64,000 bases of DNA from CAMLIZ01 sp040758375. GTDB lineage: Bacteria; Pseudomonadota; Gammaproteobacteria; Burkholderiales; Burkholderiaceae_C. This document shows positions 1 through 9,273 of this stretch, one piece after another. A program made the position numbers and the translations under genes. Below the pieces are notes generated by a model. That model ran no database searches and was not told the DNA's origin. It saw only the letters and a list, made by a program, of their open reading frames with translations. Within the stretch, counting starts at the first letter, position 1, and each line of letters starts with the position of its first letter. The DNA is taken from contig JBFLWE010000006.1 of NCBI GenBank assembly GCA_040758375.1, forward strand, positions 1 to 64,000. Direction: 5' to 3'.

Positions 1-1
1 C

Positions 2-592
2 GTGGTGGTGGAGAACAACATCATCTACGGCAACGGCCAGAACGGCATCAACATGGACGGCGTGCAGGACTCCACCTTCCAGAACAACCTGGTGTACGGC
101 AACGCCCGCCATGCGCTGCGCGACTACAAGATCGACGCGGCGGCCGGCGCGGCGCGGCTGCGCATCGTGAACAACACCTTCGTCGCCACCGGCGGCTGGG
201 CCATCAAGCTCAGCGAAGACGCCGGCGGCCACGTGATCTTCAACAACATCCTGGCCGGCTCGTCGGGCAGCCTGAGCGTGGGCACCACCAGCGGCCTGGT
301 GTCGAACGACAACGTGTTCACCGCATCGCTGTCGGTGGACAACGAAGCCAGCACCATCGCGCTGGCCACCTGGCGCAGCCTCACCGGACAGGACGCGGCC
401 AGCAAGTCCAGCACCACCGGCGCGCTGTTCACCAACGCCGCCGGCGCCGACTACACGCTGACCGCCGCCTCCCCCGCGCGCAACGTGGGCGTGGCCGAGC
501 TGTCCGGCGTGCGGGCGCCCGCGGCCGACCTGCTGGGCACCGCGCGCCCGCAAGGCGGGGCGATCGACGCCGGGGCGGTCGAGGCGCGGTAA
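2..592 (+). CDS. right-handed beta-helix repeat protein, C-terminal part (5' truncated by window)
   Basis: The open frame runs in from the left edge, so only the last 196 codons or so are present. The protein shows repeated short strands rich in Asn and Gly (NNIIYGNGQNG, NNLVYGN, VNNTFV, FNNILAG), the ladder pattern of right-handed parallel beta-helix proteins such as pectate-lyase-like or polysaccharide-lyase-like surface proteins. It ends with a typical C-terminal segment of that class (ASPARNVG ... GTARPQGGAIDAGAVE). No catalytic residues can be assigned from this piece. Family membership is well supported; substrate and localisation are unknown. Confidence 0.75.
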   Translation: MVVENNIIYGNGQNGINMDGVQDSTFQNNLVYGNARHALRDYKIDAAAGAARLRIVNNTFVATGGWAIKLSEDAGGHVIFNNILAGSSGSLSVGTTSGLVSNDNVFTASLSVDNEASTIALATWRSLTGQDAASKSSTTGALFTNAAGADYTLTAASPARNVGVAELSGVRAPAADLLGTARPQGGAIDAGAVEAR

Positions 593-642
593 GCCCGGTC
601 CTGCACGGCGCCCGGGCCGCACGGCCGCGCACAATGCGGCCC

Positions 643-2199
643 ATGGCGACCCTGCTTGCCACTGTTGTCGAAGCCTCGCACCGCGTCGCCGACACCCGCA
701 GCCGGCTGGCCAAGCGCGAGGCCATCGCCGCCTGCCTGCGCGGCGCAGACGGCGACGAGGTGGAGATCGCCGTCGCCTTCCTCTCCGGCGAGACGCGCCA
801 GGGCCGCATCGGCCTGGGATATGCCACGCTGGCGGCGCAACGCGGCGCCCCGGCGACGCAGCCCAGCCTCGGCCTGCGCGAGGTGGATGCCGCGCTCGAC
901 CACATCGCGGACCTGCGCGGCAAGGGCTCGGGCGCGGCGCGCGCAGAAGCGCTGCACAGGCTGTTCGGCCGGGCCACTGCCGCGGAGCAGCACTTCCTGC
1001 TGCGCCTGCTCGTCGGCGAGCTGCGCCAGGGGGCACTGGAGGGCGTGATGGTCGAGGCCGTGGCTGCGGCGGCCGGGCTGCCGGTGGGCGCGGTGCGGCG
1101 CGCGGCCATGTTCGCCGGCCGCCTGGGCACGGTGGCGCGCGTGGCGATGACCGAGGGTGCGGATGGCCTCGCCCGCTTCGGGCTCGCGCTGCAGCGGCCG
1201 GTGCAGCCGATGCTCGCCCAGCCGGCCGACGACATCGCCTCCGCGCTCGCCCAGCTGGGCACCGCGGCGCTGGAATGGAAGGTCGACGGCGCGCGCGTGC
1301 AGGTGCACAAGACCGGCGACGCGGTGGCCGTCTACACGCGCAACCTCCACGACGTGACCGCCTCGGTGCCGGAGATCGTGGAGGCGCTGCAGGCGCTGCC
1401 GGCGCGCGAGCTCGTCCTCGACGGCGAGGCGATCGCGCTGGCCGAAGGCGGCGCGCCGCTGCCCTTCCAGGTGACCATGCGCCGCTTCGGCCGCAAGCTC
1501 GACGTGGAGCGCATGCGCGCCGAGCTGCCGCTGGCGGTGTACTTCTTCGACTGCCTGCAGCACGACGGCCAGCCGCTGCTCGACCGCCCGGCCAGCGAGC
1601 GCTTCGACGTGCTGGCGCAGGCCGTGCCGCCGGCGCTGGAGATCCCGCGGCTGGTCACCGCCGAAGTGGCGGCGGCCGAAGCGTTCTATGCCGACGCGCT
1701 GGCACGCGGGCACGAAGGCGTGATGGCCAAGGCGCTCGATGCACCCTATGAGGCCGGCAGCCGCGGCGCGGGCTGGCTCAAGATCAAGCGCGCGCACACG
1801 CTGGACCTGGTGGTGCTGGCCGCCGAATGGGGCCATGGCCGCCGCAGCGGCCGGCTGTCCAACCTGCACCTGGGCGCACGCGATCCCGCAGGCGGCTGGG
1901 TGATGCTGGGCAAGACCTTCAAGGGCATGACCGACGCGCTGCTCGAATGGCAGACCCGCGAGCTGCTCGCGCGCGAGCGCGGTCGCGAGGGGCACATCGT
2001 GCATGTGCGCCCCGAGCTGGTGGTCGAGATCGCCTTCAACGACCTGCAGGCCAGCCCGCAATACCCCGGTGGCCTCGCGCTGCGCTTCGCCCGCGTGAAG
2101 GGCTACCGGCCCGACAAGCGACCGGACGAGGCCGACACCATCGACACCGTGCGCGGCTTGTACGCGGCGCAGCTGGCGCGCGGCGGCATGGCGGGCTGA
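643..2199 (+). CDS. ATP-dependent DNA ligase
   Basis: Predicted 518-residue ATP-dependent DNA ligase of the archaeal/mycobacterial LigB type. The N-terminal DNA-binding domain carries the typical FLSGETRQGRIGLG segment. The nucleotidyltransferase motif I is EWKVDGARVQ, with the AMP-accepting lysine at about residue 213. Later motifs include LDGEAIA, YFFDCL, HEGVMAKALD and GWLKIKR, and an OB-fold domain follows. An in-frame ATG nine bases upstream (634) is possible; I prefer 643. It seals nicks in duplex DNA and probably acts in repair beside the NAD-dependent ligase expected elsewhere in the genome. It stands alone between unrelated genes. Confidence 0.92.
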   Translation: MATLLATVVEASHRVADTRSRLAKREAIAACLRGADGDEVEIAVAFLSGETRQGRIGLGYATLAAQRGAPATQPSLGLREVDAALDHIADLRGKGSGAARAEALHRLFGRATAAEQHFLLRLLVGELRQGALEGVMVEAVAAAAGLPVGAVRRAAMFAGRLGTVARVAMTEGADGLARFGLALQRPVQPMLAQPADDIASALAQLGTAALEWKVDGARVQVHKTGDAVAVYTRNLHDVTASVPEIVEALQALPARELVLDGEAIALAEGGAPLPFQVTMRRFGRKLDVERMRAELPLAVYFFDCLQHDGQPLLDRPASERFDVLAQAVPPALEIPRLVTAEVAAAEAFYADALARGHEGVMAKALDAPYEAGSRGAGWLKIKRAHTLDLVVLAAEWGHGRRSGRLSNLHLGARDPAGGWVMLGKTFKGMTDALLEWQTRELLARERGREGHIVHVRPELVVEIAFNDLQASPQYPGGLALRFARVKGYRPDKRPDEADTIDTVRGLYAAQLARGGMAG

Positions 2200-2218
2200 C
2201 CGGCCGAAGCGCACCCCG

Positions 2219-2887
2219 TCATGCGCGCTGCATGCGCCTGCTCAGCGCCGACCCGCGCTCGAGCAGGAACTGCCGCAGCAGCGCCGGGTAGTCCGCATGC
2301 GCGGCGGCGGCCACCGACGGGCGCGCGGCCAGTGCCTGCCGCCAGGCCGCCACCGCGTGCAGCCCCTCGAACAAGCCGAAGTCGGCGATGCGGTCGAAGG
2401 TGTCGAAGTAGCGGAACACCGGGCCGAACACGGCATCGACCATGCCGAAGCGCTCGCCGGCGAAGAACGGGCCCTGGACCACGCCCTCCAGTTGTTCGAA
2501 CCGGGCGCGCAGCTGCGCCTGCCGCTGCGCAAGCGCCGGTTCGTCGGGCGCGGTGTAGAAGGCCCCGATGGTGTTGAGCACGCTGGAGCCGAACTCCATC
2601 CACGCCCGGTGCTGCGCGCGTTGCAGCGCATCCTGCGGATGCAGCCGCGGCGCCAGGGTGTCTTCGAGGTACTCGCAGATCACCGCTGACTCGAAGATCG
2701 CCGTGTCGCCGACCAGCAGCACCGGCGTCCTGCCCAGCGGAGAGACCTGCGTGAACCACGGCGGCTTGTGGGCGAGGTCCACGTCGCGTCGCTCGAAGGG
2801 AGCGCCCTTCTCGTGCAACACGATCGCCGCGCGCTGCACATAGGGGCACAGGCGGTGCGACACCAGCACCAGCGGTTGTGCCGTCAT
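2219..2887 (-). CDS. glutathione S-transferase family protein
   Basis: A 222-residue GST-fold protein. The N-terminal thioredoxin-like half contains LVLVSHRLCPYVQRAAIVL, with a Cys-Pro-Tyr motif at the position of the catalytic residue in omega/stringent-starvation-like GSTs, and the glutathione-binding segment IFESAVICEYLED. The C-terminal helical half follows. The start codon overlaps the stop of the upstream DoxX gene (ATGA at 2884-2887), so the two are translationally coupled. The substrate is unknown; detoxification or thiol transfer is the family expectation. Confidence 0.88.
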   Translation of the reverse strand: MTAQPLVLVSHRLCPYVQRAAIVLHEKGAPFERRDVDLAHKPPWFTQVSPLGRTPVLLVGDTAIFESAVICEYLEDTLAPRLHPQDALQRAQHRAWMEFGSSVLNTIGAFYTAPDEPALAQRQAQLRARFEQLEGVVQGPFFAGERFGMVDAVFGPVFRYFDTFDRIADFGLFEGLHAVAAWRQALAARPSVAAAAHADYPALLRQFLLERGSALSRRMQRA

Positions 2888-3315
2888 GCCCGCTGCTCCC
2901 CGCCCGGCACGCCGAAGCTGCTGCGCCGCAGCGCGCCGTGGCCGTCGCCGATCAGCCACAGCGCGACCGAGGCCACGGTCAGGAACACCGGGTACTCCCA
3001 GCCGCCGCCGGGGCTGGTGTGCAGCCAGCCGTTGGGCAGGTGCACCCAGGCGGCGGCCAGCATGATGGGCACCAGCGCCAGCGCCACCTGGCGCGCATAG
3101 ACGCCCAGCAGCAGCGCCACGCCGCCCAGCAGCTCGGCGGTGAACACCGGGTAGGCCAGCCAGCCGGCAAAGCCGATGCTCGCGAAATACTGCGCGGTGC
3201 CGGCCAGCGAGAAGACGAACAGCTTCAGCAGCGCATGCGCGGTCCACATGAGACCCAGGCTGATGCGCAGCAGCGTGGTGCCCAGCTCGGCCGGGCGGGT
3301 GGGTGACGAGGCCAT
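2884..3315 (-). CDS. DoxX-family integral membrane protein
   Basis: A 143-residue hydrophobic protein with about four predicted membrane segments. The N-terminal sequence RISLGLMWTAHALLKLF and the GGVALLLGVYARQVAL segment are typical of the DoxX/YphA family, which is linked to redox stress and membrane thiol homeostasis in some bacteria. The start is chosen at the ATG preceded by CCGGAGA. It overlaps the downstream GST gene by four bases and is divergent from the LysR gene, suggesting a small regulated two-gene unit. Confidence 0.85.
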   Translation of the reverse strand: MASSPTRPAELGTTLLRISLGLMWTAHALLKLFVFSLAGTAQYFASIGFAGWLAYPVFTAELLGGVALLLGVYARQVALALVPIMLAAAWVHLPNGWLHTSPGGGWEYPVFLTVASVALWLIGDGHGALRRSSFGVPGGEQRA

Positions 3316-3363
3316 CGAGATCTCCGGAAAGTGATGCGAGGTGCCGACTCTAGAATTGCGCCC

Positions 3364-4278
3364 ATGCAAGGAAAATACGCGCGGAAGAAAGAGCTCATTG
3401 CGTCCGTGCAATACCAGCCCAGCCCCGCAGACCTGCAGATGCTGCTGGCGCTCACGCGCTTCGGCACACTGGCGGCCGCAGGTGAGCGGCTGGGGGTGGA
3501 CGCGTCCACCGTCTTCCGCAGCCTGCAACGCATCGAGCGGGGCACAGGCCGGCGGCTGTTCGATCGCGGCCGCGGCGGCTACGTGGCCACCGAACTCGCG
3601 CGCTCGCTCGCCGAGCAGGCCGAACGGCTGGAGTCGGCACTCGAAGGCGCACGCGCCGTGCTGGCGTCGGGCCACGAGCATGTGGCCGGCACCGTGCGCA
3701 TCACCACCACCGACACCGTGCTGCCCGGCCTGGTGGCGCCGGCGCTGCAAGCCCTGAGCCGCCAGCACCCGCTGCTGGCCTATGAGCTGCACACCGGCAA
3801 TGAGCTCGCCAGCATCACCCGGCGCGACGCCGACATCGCGGTGCGTGCCACCAAGCGCCCGCCGCCGCATCTGGTGGGCAAGCCCGTCGGCGCGGTCAAG
3901 GTGGCGCTCTATGCCGGGCGCAAGTCGGGCATCCGCAACCTCGACGACGTGATGCAGGGCCGGTGCGACTGGATCGCGCCCGACGATGCGCTGCCGGATC
4001 ATCCTTCGGTGCTGTGGCGCAAGCGGCAGTTGCCCAAGGTGCAGCCGCGCTACCGCGTCAACAGCATCCTGTCGGTGCTCGAACTCACCGCGCTCGGCAT
4101 GGGCGTGGGCATCGTGCCGCTGTTCCTGGCCGAGGCACGCAAGGACCTGGTGCGCCTGAGCGAGCCGATCGAGGACTGCGAGACCGACCTGTGGCTGCTG
4201 ACCCACCCGGAGATGCGGCACCTGCGCCGCGTGTCGGCGGTGTATGCCCATCTGGCTGCCACGCTGTCCTTGTCCTGA
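3364..4278 (+). CDS. LysR-family transcriptional regulator
   Basis: About 304 residues. The N-terminal winged helix-turn-helix is clear (MLLALTRFGTLAAAGERLG followed by VDASTVFRSLQRIERGTGRR). The periplasmic-binding-protein-like effector domain follows (GTVRITTTDTVLPGL onward). Divergent orientation to the DoxX-GST pair, with about 48 bases between start codons, makes that pair its probable target. The start is uncertain: ATG at 3364 is used, but a GTG at 3406 preceded by AAGAAAGAG is also plausible. It is the last core gene before the accessory island. Confidence 0.88.
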   Translation: MQGKYARKKELIASVQYQPSPADLQMLLALTRFGTLAAAGERLGVDASTVFRSLQRIERGTGRRLFDRGRGGYVATELARSLAEQAERLESALEGARAVLASGHEHVAGTVRITTTDTVLPGLVAPALQALSRQHPLLAYELHTGNELASITRRDADIAVRATKRPPPHLVGKPVGAVKVALYAGRKSGIRNLDDVMQGRCDWIAPDDALPDHPSVLWRKRQLPKVQPRYRVNSILSVLELTALGMGVGIVPLFLAEARKDLVRLSEPIEDCETDLWLLTHPEMRHLRRVSAVYAHLAATLSLS

Positions 4279-4279
4279 G

Positions 4280-4321
4280 GCGCGCCGACGCCGCGCCGAG
4301 GCCCAACGCGCGCTCGCGAGC
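4280..4321. repeat. 42-bp direct repeat, left copy (island boundary candidate)
   Basis: The 42 bases here are identical, in the same orientation, to 25103-25144. The copy starts two bases after the LysR stop codon. Everything between the two copies is accessory-type DNA (peptide operon, insertion sequence, pseudogenes), while both outer flanks are core-like. This is what an integrated element with attL/attR-like ends would look like, although no integrase is visible. Confidence 0.85.
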
Positions 4322-4740
4322 TGTCGCTCGCCGTTGATCCCTGAACTCATACGAGCCGGAAAACAATGACTTGGCTGAGAACCACCTGCCGAACATGAAT
4401 CCATGCACCAACCAATATTGACGTTTCGGGGATCTCCGCCATTCACCGTTGAACTTTCTGCAGACCTGCGTCACCTCACTGTCTTGCGTCAATAGGCTTT
4501 GAGGGGTGCCTATGAGGAACACATGCGCACGGAATCAGCGCCACTCGATGACGTCAGAGACAAGGTGGTTTTCCACGGGAACGTCGGGAGAGGGAGCGGC
4601 TGGCGAGGCGGGTGCGGGGCCGTAGCTGACACGAGGAGCGCGGACCGAGAATTAAGCGCGGCCCCCTCTGTCTTGCTTGGACGGAGACCATGTGGCGCCT
4701 GCGTTCGCTAAGGCGCTCGTTTAGAGCCGACAGAAGGAAC
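4322..4740. other. intergenic stretch inside left island boundary
   Basis: No convincing gene. Bases 4435-4458 (TCCGCCATTCACCGTTGAAC followed by TTTC) resemble, in inverted orientation, bases 25052-25075 just inside the right boundary, so both ends may hold remnants of the termini of an insertion sequence. The rest shows no recognisable feature. Confidence 0.4.
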
Positions 4741-5910
4741 TCATGATCCAAAAAGATCGACCCGGTCATTCCCGCCGTTCCAGATCGTCCCATGCATGAA
4801 GGTATCTCGCTCTTGCGGCGTAGTTAAAGCAAACTGGGCGTAATGCGTGTGCGCCATTTGGTGGAGCTGCTCCCGCCATGCACGTCTCATATCATCTGAG
4901 TCCAGTCGGCTTCCTGTTAGGGCCTCCGTGTCGAAAAGCGAAGACAGCTCTCGCGGGACAGCGCTCTCGCTACGCAGGCGTGAACCGGCGCTGGACGAGC
5001 AGATTTCGACGATGACCCCTGTCATATCGTTCTTCAGCACTTCCCGTAGAACGGCGATTCGATTTCCGGTCGCGAAGCGGCTTTCTTTCAGCTTGACGTT
5101 GTAATAGGGTTGGAAATACCTAATTAGAGCTGCCTCAGAAAGGGCAACCTGGGAGCGGCGAGACATCTTCGTGCTTGTCATCCGATGCATGTGGGCAAGC
5201 TCTTCATCGGCCGTCGAGCGAGGGTCTAATCGCAAGTCGCCCCCAGTACTTAAGAACGCCTTCTGATGTTCAAACCGGTAGAGTAGAAGTAGGACCTCAT
5301 TGCTCGGATGAAGTGCATTGACGTCAGCCAGTATCCTTTGTAGCGTGGAATGATCTAGCAAGCGCTCCAGCGCGGAGCGCTTCTTTGAGCGACCAATTCC
5401 TTGGCCAACATAGAGAACGTGCAAGTCCCGCTCTTCATGCGTTAGCGAAGAGGCGGCCTCCGCAACCAAGCGATGCGCCGCGATGGGGATCTGAACTTCC
5501 CCCTTTACCAATACGATGTGTGTCCCGCTTTCCGCAACACCGAAATTGTCGAACGGCACTTGGTCGCGAAAGCAGTCTGGGACTGACCACGTAAAGTCAA
5601 CGTGTGCCCATCCTGATCGCCGCGCGACGATGAACCTTCCTCGTAGCACGGGCCCTTCAAAGGAGACCCCGGTCGGGTCGACAAGGATTCGCGTTCGGGT
5701 GGTCACAAGATAGATGTTGCAACCTTCAATCTGCCTTTTGAATTGCGGATTGCGCTTGGCGAGGTAAAGATCTGCGGGTGTCAAAACAGCGGGCAGACTA
5801 GAGTAGAGATGTATGGCGCCCTCTGCTGAGAACAGTCTGTTGCTTGTCGCAGGCTCTCTGTTTGCACCGATAGGAAGTTCCCAGCTCCCTTTGGCTTGAG
5901 CTTGAGTCAC
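4741..5910 (-). CDS. hypothetical protein with GIY-YIG-like segment
   Basis: A 389-residue protein that I do not recognise as a named family. Its middle resembles a GIY-YIG nuclease core: LHVLYVGQGIG at residues 163-173, an arginine at about 183 in LERLLDHS, and SEAALIRYFQPYYN at 258-271, where the glutamate, proline and asparagine fall at conserved spacing. The first 160 residues and last 100 have no visible motif. Base composition is lower in GC and codon use is more varied than in neighbouring core genes, consistent with transfer. It stands alone at the left end of the island; a defence or mobile-element role is only a guess. Confidence 0.6.
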   Translation of the reverse strand: MTQAQAKGSWELPIGANREPATSNRLFSAEGAIHLYSSLPAVLTPADLYLAKRNPQFKRQIEGCNIYLVTTRTRILVDPTGVSFEGPVLRGRFIVARRSGWAHVDFTWSVPDCFRDQVPFDNFGVAESGTHIVLVKGEVQIPIAAHRLVAEAASSLTHEERDLHVLYVGQGIGRSKKRSALERLLDHSTLQRILADVNALHPSNEVLLLLYRFEHQKAFLSTGGDLRLDPRSTADEELAHMHRMTSTKMSRRSQVALSEAALIRYFQPYYNVKLKESRFATGNRIAVLREVLKNDMTGVIVEICSSSAGSRLRSESAVPRELSSLFDTEALTGSRLDSDDMRRAWREQLHQMAHTHYAQFALTTPQERDTFMHGTIWNGGNDRVDLFGS

Positions 5911-6438
5911 TGTCTATCCCCGATTGTCAGCAACCATAAGCGACATTATGCGAGGGGCAGTAGGCCACCGAGGAGGTAAGCCTGGGGCCTGCGACGGGAT
6001 TAGAAGGCTCTCGGGAGGGGCGCAGGCTCCCCATCGACCGGCACACGGGGAATCGCCGCATTCGCGCCCCCTACCGTCAAGTGCGAGGCGACCGCCGCGG
6101 AAAAGAAGCTCCACGGCGCGGCCAAGAACTCGTCGGTCAAGAAGTGCGTGAAGGATGCGGTGGGCGAAGCAGGCTGAGTTGGGCGGCCAAGTGCCGGCTC
6201 TATGGCCCTCGTGAGGCGCAGCGTTCGTCCACAACACATGCGCGCTGCGTGCGCCGCTCCACCGGCGAAGCCAACTCGGACTACACCGCCTCGGCCTGTA
6301 CTTCCTGTTCGTCGGCAACAGCGGGCAGTTCCACGACCCCTGCCACGTCGAGCCCTTCCCGCGAAACGCGGCCGCGCGAGTGCAAACTCCGCAACGAGAT
6401 GTTCCCCGGGCACTTCGCCATCTCTCAGTGCTGTCGTC
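5911..6438. other. intergenic stretch with gene remnants
   Basis: No intact gene is supported. It contains the PsiF-like remnant described separately (6079-6177). Open frames on both strands here lack ribosome sites and recognisable domains. The 3' end abuts the stop codon of the M16 peptidase gene. Confidence 0.5.
6079..6177 (+). pseudogene. remnant of PsiF-repeat protein
   Basis: A 32-codon segment ending in TGA encodes KCEATAAEKKLHGAAKNSS and then VKKCV, matching the repeated Cys-containing unit of small periplasmic PsiF-like proteins (a CxAxAxxKxLxGxA pattern followed by KxC). No start codon, signal peptide or second repeat is joined to it in frame, so it looks like the 3' end of a gene cut by rearrangement. 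The identification rests on this one short motif. Confidence 0.45.
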
Positions 6439-9273
6439 TTAAGGTTCCCGGGGCAAATTGCCCACCACGCCTCGGACGAGCGCCTGGGCGCGGATGTAGT
6501 GCCTCCACGCTCGGTTGACGTCATCAAGATGCATGTCCGCGATGTCCTGTTCTATGTGCCGCTCACTCTTGACGGGCGTGTCGCTTCGGCCCGAGTCCAG
6601 TTGCCGGCGCAACAGCCAGCTTGGCTGGAAGGCCAGGAGCCGTCGTTCGTTAACGAAGCCGATCTTGGCTAGCGCCAGTTCCTCCGGCGTGAAACCGTTG
6701 CGCTCCACCGCTTCCAGTTCCTCTTCAAGTGCGCGCTGGACCCGCGCTATGTCTTGGGCGGCAAACGTCACCGAGGCGCGCCACCACGAACTGGCGCTGA
6801 ACGGGTTCCAGTCGAGTTGGGACCATGCCCCGTAGCTCAGCGCGTCCCGCTCGCGCAGCCGGCGCCAGAGGCGCCCGCTACCCGGCTGCCCAAAGATCCT
6901 GTTTCCCAACGACAGCGCCAACGCGTCACGGGAGCTCTCACGCAGCGGCAGAAAGGCGGCCCAGCCTAGAACGGCCACATCCGTGCCTTGCATCGGCGAG
7001 ACCAGTGCCGCGGGTGGCGGTGGCTTGCGCTCGTCATCAACCAACGTCGGTGCCACGTCACTTCGTCTGACCGCCAGCAGGGGCAAAAGGTGTCGCTCCA
7101 GGCTTTTGGCCACAGAAGCGGTATCCATGTCACCAACCACAGCGAGGCGTAGCCCCCGCAGTGGACGCAAAGCGTCGCGCACCCGCTCGACGTCGGGGAG
7201 GCGCACGTCCCGCAGCGATGCCAGCTCCTCCTCCAGAGTCGGAACGTAGCGGACGTCAGTGTTGAGGTGTGTATTGCCGTGGCGCGACAGCAGCTCGTCG
7301 AGGCGCACCGAGGGGTCCTGCATGGCGCGCTCGACCCGCCCACTCCATTGGCGCTTCTGGCGTGCCAGCGCCGCCTCATCCAACGGACCACTACCGAGCA
7401 ACTGACGGACACGCTCCATAGCCTCGTCAAAATGTGCACGGGTGGTCTGCAGGTCGATGAACAACTCCTGGCGAAAGAAGCCGACCGACAGACTGGTTTC
7501 GATCTTGTCGAGCCCGAACTGGAAGGCTTCTGGGCCGCCGGGGGCCGTGTCGAAGGCGCCGAGCATCGCCGCCATCAGCCCGGCGGACCGCGTCTGCACC
7601 TGCGATGAGGCCGCCCCCAGTACCGGGATGGCCAACCGGGCATGGATCGCTTGACCGCGCAGCCTGTGCCTGGCGACGGACAAGGTCACGCGCCCGCGGA
7701 CGAGTTCGAGCGCCTGGAAGTCCAGTCCATTGGCAAGCGCGTCGGAAGCTACCTTCGGCGCCTCATTAGTGCCTTGCAGGCCAGCCAGCAGAGGTTCCAG
7801 CGAAAAGGCAGCGGGCGATGGCGCGGCGGAGGACAGCGCTGTGGGCTGCAGCGTCACGAACAGAGGAGGACGGGCCGTCAGCCAGCGCGACGCCACCCGG
7901 TGCAATTCCGCCGCGTCCAGCGACCGCATCCTTTGGTAGTCGGCAAAGTGGAGCCGCCAGTCGCCCCGGCCAACCGCCTCCGACAGATCCTCGGCGAGCC
8001 GCTCTGGGTCGTTGTAGCGGCGGCGCCACTCGGCCATCCAGCCGTGGCGGGCGCGCTCGACCTGTTCGGCGGGCATCATTTCGAGTTCAGAGAGGGCGGA
8101 CTGGAGCGCTTGTTGCGCTGCGGCCAGAGTTGCGCCAGGCGCTGGCTGCAGAGCGAAGAGCAAGGCTCCCTCGTTTGACAACACGCGAGCCTGGCCCAGG
8201 ACTCTGCTGGCGACGCCGTTCCCTACAAGCCGGTGGTGTAGAGGCCCCGATGGTTCACGCGTCAAGGCAAAGACGAGCAGCTTGGCGGCAGGGGCATCGG
8301 CATGCCGGGCCGATGGCCCCGGCGCCGCTGCCACGAGCAACGGACCGACTCCCGCACGCTCTATCGCAACCGACAGCGTGCTTTCGCTTGTAGCGCTAGG
8401 CGTGCTGGTACCGGCTGGGACTGGTTTTGGGACTGGGGTGCGCGGCGGCGAGGTGCGCTTGCCGAAGGCCTGTTCGATCTCACGGAGGGTCCGAGTCGGG
8501 TCGATTGCGCCTGCGACGATCAGTGTTGCGTTGTCCGGCCGGTAGTACTGAGCACGGATCGCGGTGAGGCGATGCGCGTCGAGCCGCTCGATCTCTGCAG
8601 CGCGACCGATCGGCGGACGGCCGTAGCCCTGGGGGCCATACAGCGCGGCGTTCGCAGCGTTGGATGCGACCGTCAACGCGGCGCTTTGGCTGACCTGCGT
8701 CTCGTTCCTGATGGCGGCCCACTCGGCCGCCAGCTGACCAGGCTCGATAGTGCCGTCTTCGAAGGCATCGGCCAGCCAATTCAGGTACCAGCGCTGAGTG
8801 GCGGTGTCGGCTGCGAAGCTGGCGAAGAAGGTGGTCCGGTCGTACGTGGTTGTCGCGTTCGCGCGGATGCCTCGTTGCGCGATCTCGCCGCGCGACGGCT
8901 GCCGCCCTGGGCGCGTGCGAAACATCAGGTGCTCCAGCAGGTGCATTGCACCGCTCTCGCCCGGGCTGTCGCTCGCCGCACCGGTATGCAGCGTGAGGTG
9001 TACCGTGGTGATCAGCCGTGTCGCGTCGGGGACCAGCAGCACTTGCAGCCCGTTCTCCAGACTGTACTCGGCCACGCCTTCAAGCACTCGGACGAGCCGG
9101 GCCTGCGACCCCGGTGCGGCCCGCGGCGCCGGAATGACTGCGCCGTTCACCGCCTCCGCGCCAAGGGCGTTCGTGGCGAGGGCAAGGGAGAGAAGGACGG
9201 CGGCACCGAGACCCGGGAGTGCGGGAGTGCCGTGGGCCGGGGCCGGCACGGGCCGGATCGGAGCAGTGCTCAT
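6439..9273 (-). CDS. M16 family zinc metallopeptidase (pitrilysin type), RiPP operon
   Basis: A 944-residue two-domain M16 peptidase with an N-terminal signal-like hydrophobic segment (GLGAAVLLSLALATNALG). The inverted zinc motif HLLEH is at residues 111-115, and a glutamate 76 residues later (about E191, in AAIRNE) fits the third zinc ligand. The second M16 domain lacks HxxEH, as is normal for the structural half. It is the last gene of the lanthipeptide operon; its ATG overlaps the SelO-like gene stop (ATGA, 9270-9273). Its likely role is secondary trimming of the leader or degradation of peptide; export to the periplasm is inferred from the signal segment. Confidence 0.85.
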   Translation of the reverse strand: MSTAPIRPVPAPAHGTPALPGLGAAVLLSLALATNALGAEAVNGAVIPAPRAAPGSQARLVRVLEGVAEYSLENGLQVLLVPDATRLITTVHLTLHTGAASDSPGESGAMHLLEHLMFRTRPGRQPSRGEIAQRGIRANATTTYDRTTFFASFAADTATQRWYLNWLADAFEDGTIEPGQLAAEWAAIRNETQVSQSAALTVASNAANAALYGPQGYGRPPIGRAAEIERLDAHRLTAIRAQYYRPDNATLIVAGAIDPTRTLREIEQAFGKRTSPPRTPVPKPVPAGTSTPSATSESTLSVAIERAGVGPLLVAAAPGPSARHADAPAAKLLVFALTREPSGPLHHRLVGNGVASRVLGQARVLSNEGALLFALQPAPGATLAAAQQALQSALSELEMMPAEQVERARHGWMAEWRRRYNDPERLAEDLSEAVGRGDWRLHFADYQRMRSLDAAELHRVASRWLTARPPLFVTLQPTALSSAAPSPAAFSLEPLLAGLQGTNEAPKVASDALANGLDFQALELVRGRVTLSVARHRLRGQAIHARLAIPVLGAASSQVQTRSAGLMAAMLGAFDTAPGGPEAFQFGLDKIETSLSVGFFRQELFIDLQTTRAHFDEAMERVRQLLGSGPLDEAALARQKRQWSGRVERAMQDPSVRLDELLSRHGNTHLNTDVRYVPTLEEELASLRDVRLPDVERVRDALRPLRGLRLAVVGDMDTASVAKSLERHLLPLLAVRRSDVAPTLVDDERKPPPPAALVSPMQGTDVAVLGWAAFLPLRESSRDALALSLGNRIFGQPGSGRLWRRLRERDALSYGAWSQLDWNPFSASSWWRASVTFAAQDIARVQRALEEELEAVERNGFTPEELALAKIGFVNERRLLAFQPSWLLRRQLDSGRSDTPVKSERHIEQDIADMHLDDVNRAWRHYIRAQALVRGVVGNLPREP

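Noticed and set aside
451..2214. 587-codon open frame on the minus strand over the DNA ligase gene
   Set aside because: High-GC shadow of the ligase; composition dominated by Arg, Ala, Gln and His with no domain.
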